From: Euryarchaeota archaeon UBA105 | GTDB taxonomy: Archaea; Thermoplasmatota; Poseidoniia; Poseidoniales; Thalassarchaeaceae | NCBI GenBank assembly: GCA_002496905.1 | Contig: DALV01000099.1 | Location: 1-13,826, forward strand | Direction of reading: 5' to 3' | Length of the DNA: 13,826 nucleotides | Shown here: in pieces, positions 6,730-13,826 of the stretch | Layout: the number at the start of each line of letters is the position of its first letter | Numbering within the stretch: position 1 is the stretch's first letter | Notes under the pieces: model-generated | What the model was told of the DNA's origin: nothing | Seen by the model: the letters and a program-made list of their open reading frames with translations, nothing else | The model's database searches: none | Program-made: the position numbers and the translations under genes

Positions 6730-6747
6730 ATAAAATTGCTAATCGAC

Positions 6748-8052
6748 TCACTGCTCCTTACAAACGATGTATAGGGTATGACTCCCACTGCCTCTATCCA
6801 AATCTAGGTCCACCATGAATCCATTTTTGCCTTCAAATTCCTTCATCGCCTTGTGTAATCTACGTTGTAGGGTCGGATGCTCGTCTGGATTGAGACTGCA
6901 TCTGAGGGTAACCTTGCCAACGCCGTTACGAGCAGCGGAAGCGGCGGTTTGTTCTATCGTGTGAAGTTCGGGAGGGGTTAGTCGGTGTTGGACAATTTCT
7001 CCACTTGCAATCACGAATGCATCGATTTCATCATCTTCAATCAGTGGATCGGTACTAATTAGTAGAGGCCTTCTACCTTCCAATTTAAGCCAAGAATGTC
7101 CTGTATTTTCTGGAATCGCCCTGTCAAGCCAAGCCTCATGTAGCCCGGATTGAACAAGTGCCGGGTCAACTATGGTCAGATATGCACCATATGGTGGAGG
7201 AGAGTTCATACTAACCAATTCTGATTCTGCTACCTTACCTTCTATCGTAGCCATAATTTTCTTCTTACCCATTCTGATACATCGAGAGGGTTCTTTGGAG
7301 GAAAGAGAACCTATCCAAACCGATAGTCGGTCAATTCTGCCTCCACCTTGACTGAGGTATTCCCAAGTTCTTGGGATTCCGGGAAAAGTGGTCTCAATCG
7401 TAGCATCAACAAGTGACCGCTGGTCCTCGTTTAGTCTAGGGGATAAATCAAGCAAAATCGCCGGACCACGAGGACCTGTTTCAAGATGATTAGCCCAGGC
7501 CTTTAGCAACGGGCCAAGTGCAGGTTGCATCTCGTCAATTTCATGTCTCTGAGCGTCTCTTGGCCTAGCAGGATCTAGATGTAACATACCGATAGGTGGA
7601 TGTGCCCTAGTTCCTGCTTCCCTTAGGCTATTCCAGTAGGTAACGATTGCATTCTCTGCATCCGTTCCATCTCCCACCAGAACGCGATCCATAGTTCGCT
7701 GCAAGTCAGCCCCTTCGCCGGTAATATGCATGTTTGCAGCGCATAGTAATCCTATATTCGGATCTAATTCTATTGCTAACCCTGGTCGCTTCAATCCGGT
7801 GGTTAAAGCGATAAGTTGCACACCGCTTCCAGCCGCTGCATCTAGGATTACTCCAGCAGGTAGGTCGGTAGCCTGAATTTGTTCAGCTCTGACTTTAGAA
7901 ATAGACCAAGGAGTGGACAATCGCCGCATATCTTCAGTCATGTGGAATTTCGGTTCTCCCTTGCGTGCGGATTCAGCCTTGGCAACCTTCGAAGCCCTCT
8001 TCACCAAGTCCGATGAAGGATTCAAAGCGTAGTGGCTTGGCTCCTCGTTCAT
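6748..8052 (-). CDS. Class I SAM-dependent methyltransferase with THUMP-like C-terminal domain
   Basis: A 434-residue protein with a Rossmann methyltransferase core: motif I VILDAAAGSGVQLIAL (68-83), the acidic motif II loop AIELDP (93-98) and motif IV HLDPARPRD (158-166). A strand-rich middle section follows, and the C-terminus (about 345-434: VIASGEIVQHRLTPPELH, GVGKVTLRC, HTLYIVCKE) matches the layout of proteins annotated as THUMP-like-domain methyltransferases. In that family the DPARR-type motif and the PPLGPLL-like segment (here QPALGPLL) recur. An RNA or nucleic-acid substrate is suspected from the THUMP-like part, but none is established. The ATG at 8052 has AAAGGAG (8061-8067) upstream, so the start is well supported. 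It is 49 bases after the FKBP gene and 119 bases before rps13, on the same strand. Confidence 0.75.
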   Translation of the reverse strand: MNEEPSHYALNPSSDLVKRASKVAKAESARKGEPKFHMTEDMRRLSTPWSISKVRAEQIQATDLPAGVILDAAAGSGVQLIALTTGLKRPGLAIELDPNIGLLCAANMHITGEGADLQRTMDRVLVGDGTDAENAIVTYWNSLREAGTRAHPPIGMLHLDPARPRDAQRHEIDEMQPALGPLLKAWANHLETGPRGPAILLDLSPRLNEDQRSLVDATIETTFPGIPRTWEYLSQGGGRIDRLSVWIGSLSSKEPSRCIRMGKKKIMATIEGKVAESELVSMNSPPPYGAYLTIVDPALVQSGLHEAWLDRAIPENTGHSWLKLEGRRPLLISTDPLIEDDEIDAFVIASGEIVQHRLTPPELHTIEQTAASAARNGVGKVTLRCSLNPDEHPTLQRRLHKAMKEFEGKNGFMVDLDLDRGSGSHTLYIVCKEQ

Positions 8053-8060
8053 GCACTCCG

Positions 8061-8067
8061 CTCCTTT
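8061..8067 (-). promoter_or_regulatory. Shine-Dalgarno of the methyltransferase gene
   Basis: AAAGGAG on the minus strand, 8 bases upstream of the ATG at 8052, supporting that start. Confidence 0.5.
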
Positions 8068-8101
8068 GTTGAACTCAAGTCCTTTTCCTGTCTAGTGGTT
8101 C

Positions 8102-9085
8102 TCAAATGGTTGCTCTATCGACCTTCAACTCAAACCGCAACCAAGATTCTTGCAGTTCATGACCATCGCTGTTCCCGTAAGCAATTGGTGGAGGTAGTAA
8201 TGTAATATGTGTAGTCCCAGTATCAATACCAGGTATTAGCCCTCTATCTCCATCGATATCTAGGCCGATTGCACTCCATCCAAATCCTTGTATAAAGTTC
8301 GAATCATCGCCAGCGGTGACAATTAAATCGCCTTCGTCAAGAAGCTGTTCTGTATCAGCATCCCAAACCTTGTAATGAACCTCTAAAGTATCTCCATCGG
8401 TAGCATGTAAATCTCTAGGATTGGAGCCTTCGAAGATATGGACATCGAGAAGCACTTCCGCTTCTCGAACATTAAGATGTGATGCCTGAATCTGTATATC
8501 GTGCTCTGTTACTGCATTATTCAACTGAATTTCGACTATTGCAGTTTCATTTACTCCTATTTCATTCACAGTAAGCATAGTGTCGCCTTCTGAGGCAAAG
8601 ACTACCTCTCCACCGATTATTTCGAGAACAATATCTAGAGTTTGGTTACCTCTATTGTATATCGCAACACTGGCTCTATCACCATCTCCTTGATGCTCCC
8701 AATCACAGCGTAATTCACCAGGATAAAGGAACACATCGTCTTGTTCAGACAAAACATCCGGCCAATCCCAATCACCTAATCTAGAATCACAGGTATCGAA
8801 TAACAAGTCTACTTCCCAGTACCATCTATCGTTATCGTCCTTGAGTAAATCTTGATCGGTTACGGAGAACGCATCCTCATTCTCTTTGACGAATACGTAA
8901 ACGCTGTAGCCAACAACTACAGTTGATCCAATTAGAAGGGCGGCGGTGGCCAATGATAGCAAAATTGCGGCCCTTGGAATCGCCATTTCATTGATGCCTA
9001 GAGGTACAGTAGGGTGCTCAACCTCATCGGGAGTGTCTGAGATCCAACTGCGGGACACGGTATTCGACCACACCCCGTCAGTCAT
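8102..9085 (-). CDS. Membrane-anchored protein with extracytoplasmic FKBP-like peptidyl-prolyl isomerase domain
   Basis: About 327 residues from the ATG at 9085. A 40-residue N-terminal segment is followed by one membrane helix (about 40-66, AIPRAAILLSLATAALLIG and onward). An acidic linker and a beta-rich middle part (about 125-217, Ig-like in look) come next, then a C-terminal FKBP-type fold (about 226-322). The FKBP hallmarks are GDTLEVHYKV, FIQGFGWSAIGLD, HITLLPPPIAYG and ESWLRFELKV, lining up with the HY, VIPGW, IPPxLAYG and L-F-V-L segments of FKBP enzymes. The pocket aromatics (Tyr of HY, Phe-Ile-Phe, Tyr of AYG) are kept, while a loop (DIDGDRGLIPGIDTG) looks longer than usual. It probably assists folding of exported proteins outside the membrane. 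An upstream TTG (9109) is an alternative start; there is no clear Shine-Dalgarno. Confidence 0.75.
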   Translation of the reverse strand: MTDGVWSNTVSRSWISDTPDEVEHPTVPLGINEMAIPRAAILLSLATAALLIGSTVVVGYSVYVFVKENEDAFSVTDQDLLKDDNDRWYWEVDLLFDTCDSRLGDWDWPDVLSEQDDVFLYPGELRCDWEHQGDGDRASVAIYNRGNQTLDIVLEIIGGEVVFASEGDTMLTVNEIGVNETAIVEIQLNNAVTEHDIQIQASHLNVREAEVLLDVHIFEGSNPRDLHATDGDTLEVHYKVWDADTEQLLDEGDLIVTAGDDSNFIQGFGWSAIGLDIDGDRGLIPGIDTGTTHITLLPPPIAYGNSDGHELQESWLRFELKVDRATI

Positions 9086-9149
9086 CAAGGTTAGTGCTAC
9101 GTAACTCAACTAATCGGCGATTCGAAAATCAATTACCAAACGCCGCTTA

Positions 9150-10202
9150 TCAGTTATTGGCAACAGACTTCTCCAAAGTCGGCGTACTTAGGTCGATGCC
9201 GAATTCACCTTGCAAATTATACGCTGCTAGGTTGATTTCATCTCGAATCTTAAGCAATTGTCTAGGAGACGAGACAAAATACGTAATCCTCCATATAACT
9301 GCGTTGTTCGCATTTTCTTTCAAGGAAATAATTGGTTGACGATCTTCATCCAGCCCAGTACAATTTTTCTTCGCCTCTTGGTAAGCCTGATTCAAGTAAT
9401 CATTGACAACTTTTGTATCCACGCCGTATCCTATGTTGAATTCTACAAATTCTTTGTGAGGTCCTCCGGGATTATCTTTGTAGAAGTCAGTACGGTGATT
9501 GAGCATTGCATTATTGGGGATTTCAATATCATGACCTTGAGCTAAATCTCGAACTCGAGTTTGTAGTCCACCGATTTCCATAATTATTCCTAGGACATTT
9601 AGATCTGGAATAGAAATCACATCACCGCGCTTTGCACTATTACCACTAATTATCAAAATCCCACTCAAGAAGTCATTCAACCAATAATCCTTAGTGGTGA
9701 AAATAAGTAAAGCTAGGAATCCTATTGCTCCTGTAGTTTCGAGAATACCGGTTATTCCCCAGATATTGATTAGAGTAATTCCAGAAGTAATCAAAATTAT
9801 TCCAAGAACAATCAATTCTAAGGTTCTAGAAGTGGCGGTTTCGACTGTTCTTGCAGAACCCATAACTGAGATCACTTCTCCATATTTTTTCAGAATCACT
9901 CCATCTGCAATGTTGTAAATGACATATGCAATCAGTAAGCAAAGAGATGACTGACTAATCTGTTCATCGGGATATGAACTATTCAACAAAATAATTGAGA
10001 TGATAAATGCCAAGAAAACGACTAGGTTGAATGAATGTAAGGTTCGTAGTCGTAACCTTGTTTTTGCAAGATCATCTTCTCCGTGCATTCTAGCAATTTG
10101 TTTTGAAAATATGAATACTAATGCGTTTACAGTGAAGGTGAAATATTCTATTGGATTGAGATTTTGTAATCGTTCGATTAGAATCTCAACTATGCTCGCC
10201 AT
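9150..10202 (-). CDS. MscS-family small-conductance mechanosensitive channel
   Basis: A membrane channel of about 350 residues that probably releases solutes on osmotic down-shock. Hydrophobic segments lie at about 19-36, 57-75, 83-102, 128-148 and 152-170. The pore-lining helix and the start of the beta domain are clear: TTKDYWLNDFLSGILIISG, then KRGDVISIPDLNVLGIIMEIGGLQTRVRD and HDIEIPNNAML, which is the MscS signature order (GD-I, G-V--I--R-T-R, IPN). The C-terminal alpha/beta part (FVEFNIGYGVD onward) fits the vestibule. ATG 10202 is preferred to the in-frame TTG at 10217. No Shine-Dalgarno is visible, and TATA-like elements upstream suggest a leaderless or short-leader transcript. The FKBP gene follows after 64 bases. 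Confidence 0.88.
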   Translation of the reverse strand: MASIVEILIERLQNLNPIEYFTFTVNALVFIFSKQIARMHGEDDLAKTRLRLRTLHSFNLVVFLAFIISIILLNSSYPDEQISQSSLCLLIAYVIYNIADGVILKKYGEVISVMGSARTVETATSRTLELIVLGIILITSGITLINIWGITGILETTGAIGFLALLIFTTKDYWLNDFLSGILIISGNSAKRGDVISIPDLNVLGIIMEIGGLQTRVRDLAQGHDIEIPNNAMLNHRTDFYKDNPGGPHKEFVEFNIGYGVDTKVVNDYLNQAYQEAKKNCTGLDEDRQPIISLKENANNAVIWRITYFVSSPRQLLKIRDEINLAAYNLQGEFGIDLSTPTLEKSVANN

Positions 10203-10244
10203 AAACTTAGCAAGCAATGTGGGGTGATTAACTTAATTCCGTTA

Positions 10245-10253
10245 CGATATACC
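10245..10253 (-). promoter_or_regulatory. Candidate TATA box for the MscS gene
   Basis: GGTATATCG on the minus strand in the 59-base spacer between the large membrane protein and the channel gene. A second AT-rich element, TTAAGTTAATC (about 10227-10237), lies roughly 25 bases before the ATG, the spacing expected for a leaderless message. Confidence 0.35.
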
Positions 10254-10261
10254 GTCCCAAA

Positions 10262-13200
10262 TCAATCTTGTAACAATGCTTCTTGATTTCTTTGCCCCAA
10301 CCAAGTAACTAGAGCCAGTTCGGCTCCGACTACAGTTAACAGAAGGAATAATCCAATTGCATCAATTGATGAAGCAGCGCCTAGCATTAGTAGAGATGCT
10401 GCAACTCCAAGGATGAGATCCCCGAATCCCCAGATTCGTAAAATACGGCGCAAATGGAATATTCCAACAACCCAAAGGGTCGTTGATATGGCAAATAATG
10501 CGATTGGATAAATTATCCAAATATTCACCATAGTAAGTCCTGCAAACATTAGAATGTGGCAATCAATGGCTGCCATCATAGTCCAATGGCCATTTCTCAT
10601 CGGTACGGATACAGCCACAAATCCAAGCATGACAAATCCGCCAGCAAGAATAATCCAATCTAGATATTCGATAATTTGTGGAATGAATGTACCCATGGAA
10701 AATAATGCCAATGGGAGACAAATTATTGACAATCCTACAGCCTCTACTTGTCGGTGTTTACGTCCAGCATAAATGGCATTGGCGACTGCAAGAATTCCAG
10801 CAGGACCCCAAGACATCATCACGTACCCAAAGGCGCGTAGACCTCTCCCCGAACTTCCCAAATGCGTTTCACGACCTACACTAGACCTTCGGGAATCTAT
10901 CATCGCATCTATGGCGATTGTAAAGATTAGCAACGCCTCAAGTAGCAACCAAGGAATTTGCCACCCAATCAGGTCTCCATCGAATGGGTCAACGGTAAAT
11001 GGGAATGGTAGGGACTCGACAAGAAGCGCTCCAGCAATTCTACCAAGAACTAGGGGTAAAACAAACCAATCGATTGCAATCGGTATCCTATCGAGTAGGT
11101 TATCCCTTTGGTATAGAGAAATAATCACAAATTGTAGAATTAGGATTGTCACTACTGCTAAGTCTAGTAGTTCCTTATTGCTCGCTCCAGGTCCCAAATG
11201 ACCTGAGATTAATGCAACTATTAATCCAATAATTGAGTATGCTATCGGCATTTCAATTCCCATCACAGTTGGCAAATCAAGGTCGAGTTGTTTGGTTCGT
11301 AATCTAGCGATTGCAACCAAAACGGTTGCGAAAATTCCCGCGATAAGTAGAATGAAAGGAGAAGAGGAGAATAACAGGCCCCATACGATTACAGAACCGA
11401 GGACTAGGAATAGTACCAAGAGAACAATTGTTGGTCTGTGAGAAACATCTGTAGTGTACAATTCGGAATCATCTTCCGTTGTGGTAAGATCTCTCCTCTT
11501 CTTGCGCTTTTGTTCTAGTTCCAGTCTTTTTGGATCATAGGTGTCTAATTGCCCAGTTCCTAGACTTAATTTTTTGGCGTTGTCTTGACCTGCGATTGCC
11601 AAAAGTTGTTCTCTTTGTGATAAAGTCTTCAGCTCAGCTCTAATTTCTCCTCGAGCAACAAGCCATAATGCGCTTAGTGCAAACAAACCGATGCCAGCCA
11701 TGGTAGAGGTTTGGTTTTCCAATTGTAAAGAAAGTCCGATTGTAATCACTAGCAACCAAAGAGCCGCTGCCGCTGGTTTGAGCAATTTTTCCATCTTCTC
11801 CGCTCGAGGAAGATAGAATGCCATCACCAAACCGGTGCAAGTAACGGAAGTTAATGATAAGTCGAAATTAGGAATGGAATCAGTAGAATCTAGAATACGG
11901 CTAGGTTCTTTGGTGGATATTGCAATAATTAGTGGAAGGGACATTAGAGTCATTCCGTTGGTAAATACCGGCTCGTCCGCAGGGTCTCCTCGATAGAGAA
12001 TTGAGGCGGTAGCAATAAGCAAGAGAATGATCCACATTTCATCTAATCCATGCCTCCAACCAAGTACAGCAGCACTGACTGCAATTATCCCCAAGAGTGC
12101 AATTGGTCCACCGAGTCTTTTACCAGTAAATTCGGCACCTAAGTGGGATAATGAGACAACTGAAACCACAGCCAAGAGGGTAATTGCGGTAAAACCACCT
12201 GCATGAGCCATGACTACTATGGTGACCATAGGTAACCACAATCCAATCGCCCACAATTGCAATGCTCCCGAGTCTCGAATAGAGGCTGACACTTCGGTAA
12301 TTCCAAGAAATCCTGCTGCGAGATTTACTCCGGTCTCCCCTAACTGCAAATTCACAATAAGCATCAGAACTACTGATATGATGAGATAGGCCGCGAACGG
12401 CGTTGTGGCTAGGTCTATGAGATTTCCAGGATCGGTCCAACCGTTTGCTATAATCACGGTTCGGAATGATTCGACCACAAATTCCTGCAATAAAACCCAA
12501 GACCAAGGGAGTAGTACTGTAGCGCCAGCCAGAGAAGGTGCCTGCCGCATTATTGCAAGAATTGCAGTACCTATGTGGAGCGCGGTTAGAAGCCCTAGGA
12601 GAACCAATCCTCCATCCCCTCCATTTGCTTCGGATTTTGCCGGGATTAGTACAACTAACAATACCAGAATGCCAACGGAACCAACCCATAACACACGATC
12701 AGTGACGTGATTTTGGTCCCGTAAAATGACAAATGCGGTCAGTACCGCGGCAAAAACCGTGAATGTTTCATAACGGTCGAAAAATGATACTGCTTCGGTA
12801 GAATCTCCAAAGATTAGCAATAGAGAAAATAATGTCGCCCCAACCGATAGAGGTATGGTTACTCTAAGTCTTTCAACGCCTCTTACAACAAGATATGAAC
12901 CTCCAAATGCCCCAGCAAGGAAGGTTACCATTCCCAATGCAAATCCAGAATCTTCTCGACTTGATGCAACAGCCATTAATGCTCCAATCATTCCCAAGGA
13001 AATCGAAACTCCCCAAAGTCCAGGCTGACCAAGTCCGGCCGCCTTGAATCCCTCCGAGAACCAGTTTTCCTCTCGAGCAAACCGCGCTGCGATAGCAGCG
13101 TTAATTCCGGATACGAGCATCAATAATAGGAAGAGAATTAGTGGCGTATCAAGAGGTTCGATAACTAAGGAACCAGCAGTAAATCCACCTGTAATTGCAT

Positions 13201-13826
13201 GCATACCTATCCACAGATTCGAAGCCGCCACTCCTAGCGCGGCGAGATTTCCAGAGCCTCTGTGAAGCGCTAGACCATGGAGTAACAAGGTAGCCAATAG
13301 AATCATCACCGCGACTCCAACTTCTCCTCCAATTGAGCCAGCAGTAGAGCCAATAGCCAATAGAACGAGAGTCGCCTGTGCTGCGATTGCATCGTGATCA
13401 TGTCGATAAGCAATGAATACGTTTAGGGCAACGAGCAATAACAATAGAATTGCTAGAACCTCTACAGAAATGGGAAGGAAACTACCTAATTCCCACCGAT
13501 TTAGTTCGATTGCGAGGCCGTAGAGGACCTTCATCGAAATTATGACCCAAGAAACGCCAAGTAAGTGCAGATTCTTGTCAGGTACCCATCGTTCTCCAAA
13601 AGTAAATCCTACACCGGCTAGAATTAGCAGTAATACCAATGAAATCATTGGCGGGAACGCTGTTCCCGCAACTACACTTAGGGCACTAAAGACGAATATC
13701 ATCGACACCATCAGTGACCAATTTACTCGTCGTTCCCCATCCTTTGCCATCGAGGTCACAATGTCATCTTCGGGAGCACTGGCTACTGTTCCGTCAGAAG
13801 CTATCGCTCCTGCTTCGTTACCTGTT
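10262..13826 (-). CDS. Very large polytopic membrane protein of unrecognised family (5' end probably outside window)
   Basis: I do not recognise the family. From the GTG at 13759 it has 1165 residues, almost entirely strings of hydrophobic helices, probably about 30 in all. They fall in two blocks (about 15-705 and 775-1155) separated by one soluble, charged loop (about 705-775) rich in K, R, E and D (ELKTLSQREQL, LELEQKRKKRRD, TTEDDSE). No enzyme motif, transporter signature or signal peptide is evident. ATG 13750 and GTG 13759 are possible starts, but the frame stays open to the window edge. The 22 extra codons encode an acidic, Ala/Gly-rich stretch of normal coding look, so the gene is likely cut by the right edge. 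It ends 59 bases before the MscS gene. The existence of the gene is certain; the function is unknown. Confidence 0.85.
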   Translation of the reverse strand, partial: TGNEAGAIASDGTVASAPEDDIVTSMAKDGERRVNWSLMVSMIFVFSALSVVAGTAFPPMISLVLLLILAGVGFTFGERWVPDKNLHLLGVSWVIISMKVLYGLAIELNRWELGSFLPISVEVLAILLLLLVALNVFIAYRHDHDAIAAQATLVLLAIGSTAGSIGGEVGVAVMILLATLLLHGLALHRGSGNLAALGVAASNLWIGMHAITGGFTAGSLVIEPLDTPLILFLLLMLVSGINAAIAARFAREENWFSEGFKAAGLGQPGLWGVSISLGMIGALMAVASSREDSGFALGMVTFLAGAFGGSYLVVRGVERLRVTIPLSVGATLFSLLLIFGDSTEAVSFFDRYETFTVFAAVLTAFVILRDQNHVTDRVLWVGSVGILVLLVVLIPAKSEANGGDGGLVLLGLLTALHIGTAILAIMRQAPSLAGATVLLPWSWVLLQEFVVESFRTVIIANGWTDPGNLIDLATTPFAAYLIISVVLMLIVNLQLGETGVNLAAGFLGITEVSASIRDSGALQLWAIGLWLPMVTIVVMAHAGGFTAITLLAVVSVVSLSHLGAEFTGKRLGGPIALLGIIAVSAAVLGWRHGLDEMWIILLLIATASILYRGDPADEPVFTNGMTLMSLPLIIAISTKEPSRILDSTDSIPNFDLSLTSVTCTGLVMAFYLPRAEKMEKLLKPAAAALWLLVITIGLSLQLENQTSTMAGIGLFALSALWLVARGEIRAELKTLSQREQLLAIAGQDNAKKLSLGTGQLDTYDPKRLELEQKRKKRRDLTTTEDDSELYTTDVSHRPTIVLLVLFLVLGSVIVWGLLFSSSPFILLIAGIFATVLVAIARLRTKQLDLDLPTVMGIEMPIAYSIIGLIVALISGHLGPGASNKELLDLAVVTILILQFVIISLYQRDNLLDRIPIAIDWFVLPLVLGRIAGALLVESLPFPFTVDPFDGDLIGWQIPWLLLEALLIFTIAIDAMIDSRRSSVGRETHLGSSGRGLRAFGYVMMSWGPAGILAVANAIYAGRKHRQVEAVGLSIICLPLALFSMGTFIPQIIEYLDWIILAGGFVMLGFVAVSVPMRNGHWTMMAAIDCHILMFAGLTMVNIWIIYPIALFAISTTLWVVGIFHLRRILRIWGFGDLILGVAASLLMLGAASSIDAIGLFLLLTVVGAELALVTWLGQRNQEALLQD

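Larger units (their letters stand above)
6629..6747 (-). promoter_or_regulatory. Promoter and structured leader of the rps13 operon
   Basis: The longest spacer in the window and visibly richer in G and C than the flanking genes. Read on the minus strand it has an inverted repeat CGCCCC-GTA-GGGGCG (6715-6729), a TATA-like TTCAAATATGG (6695-6705), GCCCT-ATG-AGGGC (6664-6676) and CATCGG-GCAA-CCGATG (6648-6663). The last is a 6-bp stem with a GNRA-type tetraloop. A run of five G follows before the ATG. The TGCCC/GGGCA segments allow mutually exclusive pairings. The distal hairpin may instead end transcription of the methyltransferase gene. Sequences are seen; function is inferred. Confidence 0.45.

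Noticed and set aside
6629..6747. tRNA or small RNA gene in the rps13 spacer
   Set aside because: I looked for a cloverleaf (T-arm GTTCRA, acceptor pairing) and found none; the hairpins are better treated as a leader.
12120..12689. 189-residue minus-strand frame inside the large membrane protein
   Set aside because: It is in another frame of the same strand, rich in Ser, Arg and Trp, and lacks the hydrophobic pattern of the true frame.
1..13826. CRISPR array, insertion sequence, phage or defence genes
   Set aside because: No spaced direct repeats, terminal inverted repeats, transposase, integrase or defence-type domains were seen; the region is core genome plus membrane proteins.

Overview
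The window is a piece of an archaeal chromosome. A run of archaeal-type informational genes on the minus strand (uS13, uS4, uS11, RNA polymerase subunit D) and an archaeal pantoate kinase leave little doubt about the domain. The moderate GC content, the mixture of bacterial-like and archaeal genes, and the large acidic membrane proteins fit an uncultivated marine Thermoplasmatota/Poseidoniales-like (Marine Group II) lineage. That finer placement is inference; nothing in the window proves it.

Layout. Positions 1-3062 hold three plus-strand genes: the C-terminal part of a leucyl-tRNA synthetase, cut by the left edge; a small DCC-family (DUF393) thiol-disulfide oxidoreductase-like protein; and an archaeal homologue of the CDIN1/C15orf41 TPD-domain nuclease. 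The last one meets the minus-strand block tail to tail with a 6-base overlap. From 3057 to the right edge everything is on the minus strand. In transcription order (right to left) it holds a very large polytopic membrane protein that is open to the right edge, an MscS-family channel, a membrane-anchored FKBP-like protein, a SAM-dependent methyltransferase with a THUMP-like C-terminus, a 119-base structured spacer, then rps13-rps4-rps11-rpoD-pantoate kinase.

How the genes work together. The rps13-rps4-rps11-rpoD-pok block looks like one tightly packed operon, with TGATG coupling and Shine-Dalgarno motifs overlapping the upstream stop codons. It joins the small ribosomal subunit, the RNA polymerase assembly platform and archaeal CoA synthesis. 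The upstream membrane and methyltransferase genes are separated by 49-64 base spacers and look like small, separately started units.

The most notable points are: a LeuRS whose catalytic part looks bacterial/haloarchaeal while its C-terminal part looks archaeal; an RpoD with an extra CxxC...CxxC insertion; the archaeal CDIN1-like nuclease; the hairpin-rich leader of rps13; and an approximately 1,165-residue membrane protein of unrecognised family. I see no CRISPR array, insertion sequence, phage gene, tRNA or rRNA. No gene-free stretch exceeds 120 bases.
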